A DNA stretch of 64,000 nt from Pseudomonas sp. FP198 (lineage in GTDB: Bacteria; Pseudomonadota; Gammaproteobacteria; Pseudomonadales; Pseudomonadaceae), in assembly GCF_030687895.1 (NCBI RefSeq), contig NZ_CP117452.1:4766501-4830500 (forward strand), read 5' to 3'. The position numbers and the translations under genes are program-made. Within the stretch, counting starts at the first letter, position 1, and the number at the start of each line of letters is the position of its first letter. Below are positions 63,141-64,000 of this stretch, in pieces. The notes below the pieces were generated by a model, which saw only the letters and a list, made by a program, of their open reading frames with translations, ran no database searches and was not told where the DNA came from.

Positions 63141-63899
63141 ATGCCCGCCGCCCCTGTCCTGTCCGGTCCGCAATATTTGCGAGAAGGACTCAAACTGGTC
63201 CTGAGCCCAAGCCTGCGCCTGTTTGTATTGTTGCCGCTGGCGATCAATCTGGTGCTGTTCGTCGGGCTGGTCTACCTCGCCGGCCACCAGTTCAGCCTGT
63301 GGGTCGACACGCTGATGCCGTCGTTGCCGGATTGGCTGAGTTTTCTCAGTTACGTGCTCTGGCCACTGTTCGTCGTCCTTGTCGTACTGATGGTGTTTTT
63401 CAGCTTCACCATGCTCGCCAATATCATTGCTGCGCCCTTCAATGGCTTTCTCGCCGAGAAAGTCGAGGTAGTGGTTCGCGGCACCGATGATTTCCCAGCG
63501 TTCAGTTGGGGCGAGCTGGTTGCGATGATCCCGCGCACCCTGGCCCGGGAGGCGCGCAAGCTCGGCTATTTCCTGCCCCGGGCCCTGGGGCTGTTCGTGC
63601 TGTCGTTCATCCCGGTGATCAATATCGTCGCCGCACCGCTGTGGCTGCTGTTCGGCATCTGGATGATGGCGATCCAGTACATCGACTACCCGGCGGACAA
63701 CCACAAACTGGGCTGGAACGAGATGCTCGCCTGGCTGCGGGAAAAACGCTGGCAGAGCCTGGGCTTCGGCGGCAGCGTTTACCTGGTGTTGCTGATCCCC
63801 TTCGTGAACATCCTGATGATGCCGGCGGCGGTGGCCGGGGCGACGTTGTTCTGGGTGCGCGAACAAGGTGCCGAGACCGCTCTGGCCCGTCAGGGTTGA
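63141..63899 (+). CDS. cysZ: CysZ sulfate uptake protein
   Basis: 252 residues, membrane protein with four to six hydrophobic spans: [40 protein letters not shown] and [20 protein letters not shown] are CysZ blocks. It provides sulfate for cysteine synthesis. GGAGCCACC precedes the ATG. Divergent from trxB, whose product also supports assimilatory sulfate reduction through thioredoxin. Confidence 0.92.
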   Translation: MPAAPVLSGPQYLREGLKLVLSPSLRLFVLLPLAINLVLFVGLVYLAGHQFSLWVDTLMPSLPDWLSFLSYVLWPLFVVLVVLMVFFSFTMLANIIAAPFNGFLAEKVEVVVRGTDDFPAFSWGELVAMIPRTLAREARKLGYFLPRALGLFVLSFIPVINIVAAPLWLLFGIWMMAIQYIDYPADNHKLGWNEMLAWLREKRWQSLGFGGSVYLVLLIPFVNILMMPAAVAGATLFWVREQGAETALARQG

Positions 63900-63962
63900 G
63901 CCGTCACAAATCCATCATCCTGGCGTCACAATGACGAAACGGCCCCGGTCGACACTGGGGTC

Positions 63963-64000
63963 ATGACCACACTCCTGCACGTTACCCTCGTCACCGAAAC
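63963..64000 (+). CDS. Start of a probable family-4 glycosyltransferase (cut by the window edge)
   Basis: Only MTTLLHVTLVTET is visible. This opening (HxTLVTET, followed in relatives by FPPEINGV) is that of the GT4 glycosyltransferase usually found next to cysZ in pseudomonads. It starts 63 bp after the cysZ stop. Identification rests on 12 residues plus synteny. Confidence 0.5.
   Translation, partial: MTTLLHVTLVTE

Overview
The window is chromosomal DNA of a fluorescent-type Pseudomonas (P. fluorescens or P. putida group in the broad sense). The evidence is the GC-rich codon use, the cyoABCDE-dsbB order, hmgR/hmgA-fahA-maiA, norR/hmp, a short-LOV protein close to PpSB1-LOV, and many dispersed REP/REPIN palindromes (core GGGAGCGAGC..GCTCGC and a second TGTGGCGAGGG family). 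Most of the sequence is ordinary core and flexible genome. No complete insertion sequence, tRNA, rRNA or CRISPR array was seen.

Layout. 0-6.8 kb: ectoine/hydroxyectoine catabolism and uptake (eutC partial, eutB, the MocR regulator enuR, ehuBCDA). 7-13.5 kb: an OmpA-like lipoprotein, argD-type aminotransferase, LysR regulator, a two-gene SatD-like/DUF3307 cassette enclosed by inverted repeats, a PAS-GGDEF diguanylate cyclase and a DUF72 protein. 13.6-21.5 kb: an unknown gene, a HigBA-type toxin-antitoxin pair enclosed by a duplicated terminator, the bo3 quinol oxidase operon with heme O synthase, and dsbB. 21.7-31 kb: NO detoxification (hmp, norR), cheV, small unknown and YkgJ proteins, a 2-ketoacid reductase, an EamA exporter and an AraC regulator. 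30-34 kb: fecIRA (ferric citrate sensing and uptake) under a Fur box. 34-38.7 kb: a hibernation-factor-like protein, DUF3509, PsiE, SOS-controlled yebG, a leucine dehydrogenase gene with two frameshifts, and SirB1. 38.8-43 kb: homogentisate branch of tyrosine degradation with hmgR. 43-49 kb: a MalT-like LuxR regulator with DUF1329 and DUF1302 envelope proteins. 49-51 kb: a more AT-rich accessory patch with a stem-loop-rich untranslated stretch, two tiny coupled genes and an AmpDh3-like amidase. 51-54.5 kb: SDR / alpha-beta hydrolase / class II aldolase and a flavodoxin. 54.6-60.2 kb: a short LOV photoreceptor, a MerR/LitR-type regulator without the cobalamin motif, a monooxygenase-like membrane protein, and folM-folE-folX (tetrahydromonapterin synthesis), DUF1244 and HopJ. 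60.4-64 kb: 2-aminoadipate-type aminotransferase, trxB, cysZ and the first codons of a glycosyltransferase.

How the parts connect. EhuABCD would import (hydroxy)ectoine for EutB/EutC under EnuR control, and a shared 17-bp motif lies at the same distance upstream of eutB and enuR. FolE/FolX/FolM make the monapterin cofactor used by phenylalanine hydroxylase in pseudomonads, whose product tyrosine feeds HmgA-FahA-MaiA. The LOV protein and the LitR-like regulator are the expected two halves of a blue-light switch. CyoABCD and DsbB share the ubiquinone pool.

The strongest candidate for an undescribed system is the 1.5-kb cassette at 10083-11569. A SatD-family protein with a nucleotide-cyclase-like residue pattern and a C-terminal helix-turn-helix is translationally coupled to a multi-pass DUF3307 membrane protein, and the pair is bracketed by 47-bp inverted repeats, each built of two palindromes 28 bp apart. 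Second-rank leads are the five-hairpin candidate RNA at 49259-49432, the toxin-antitoxin insertion between duplicated terminators, and the light/pterin cluster.
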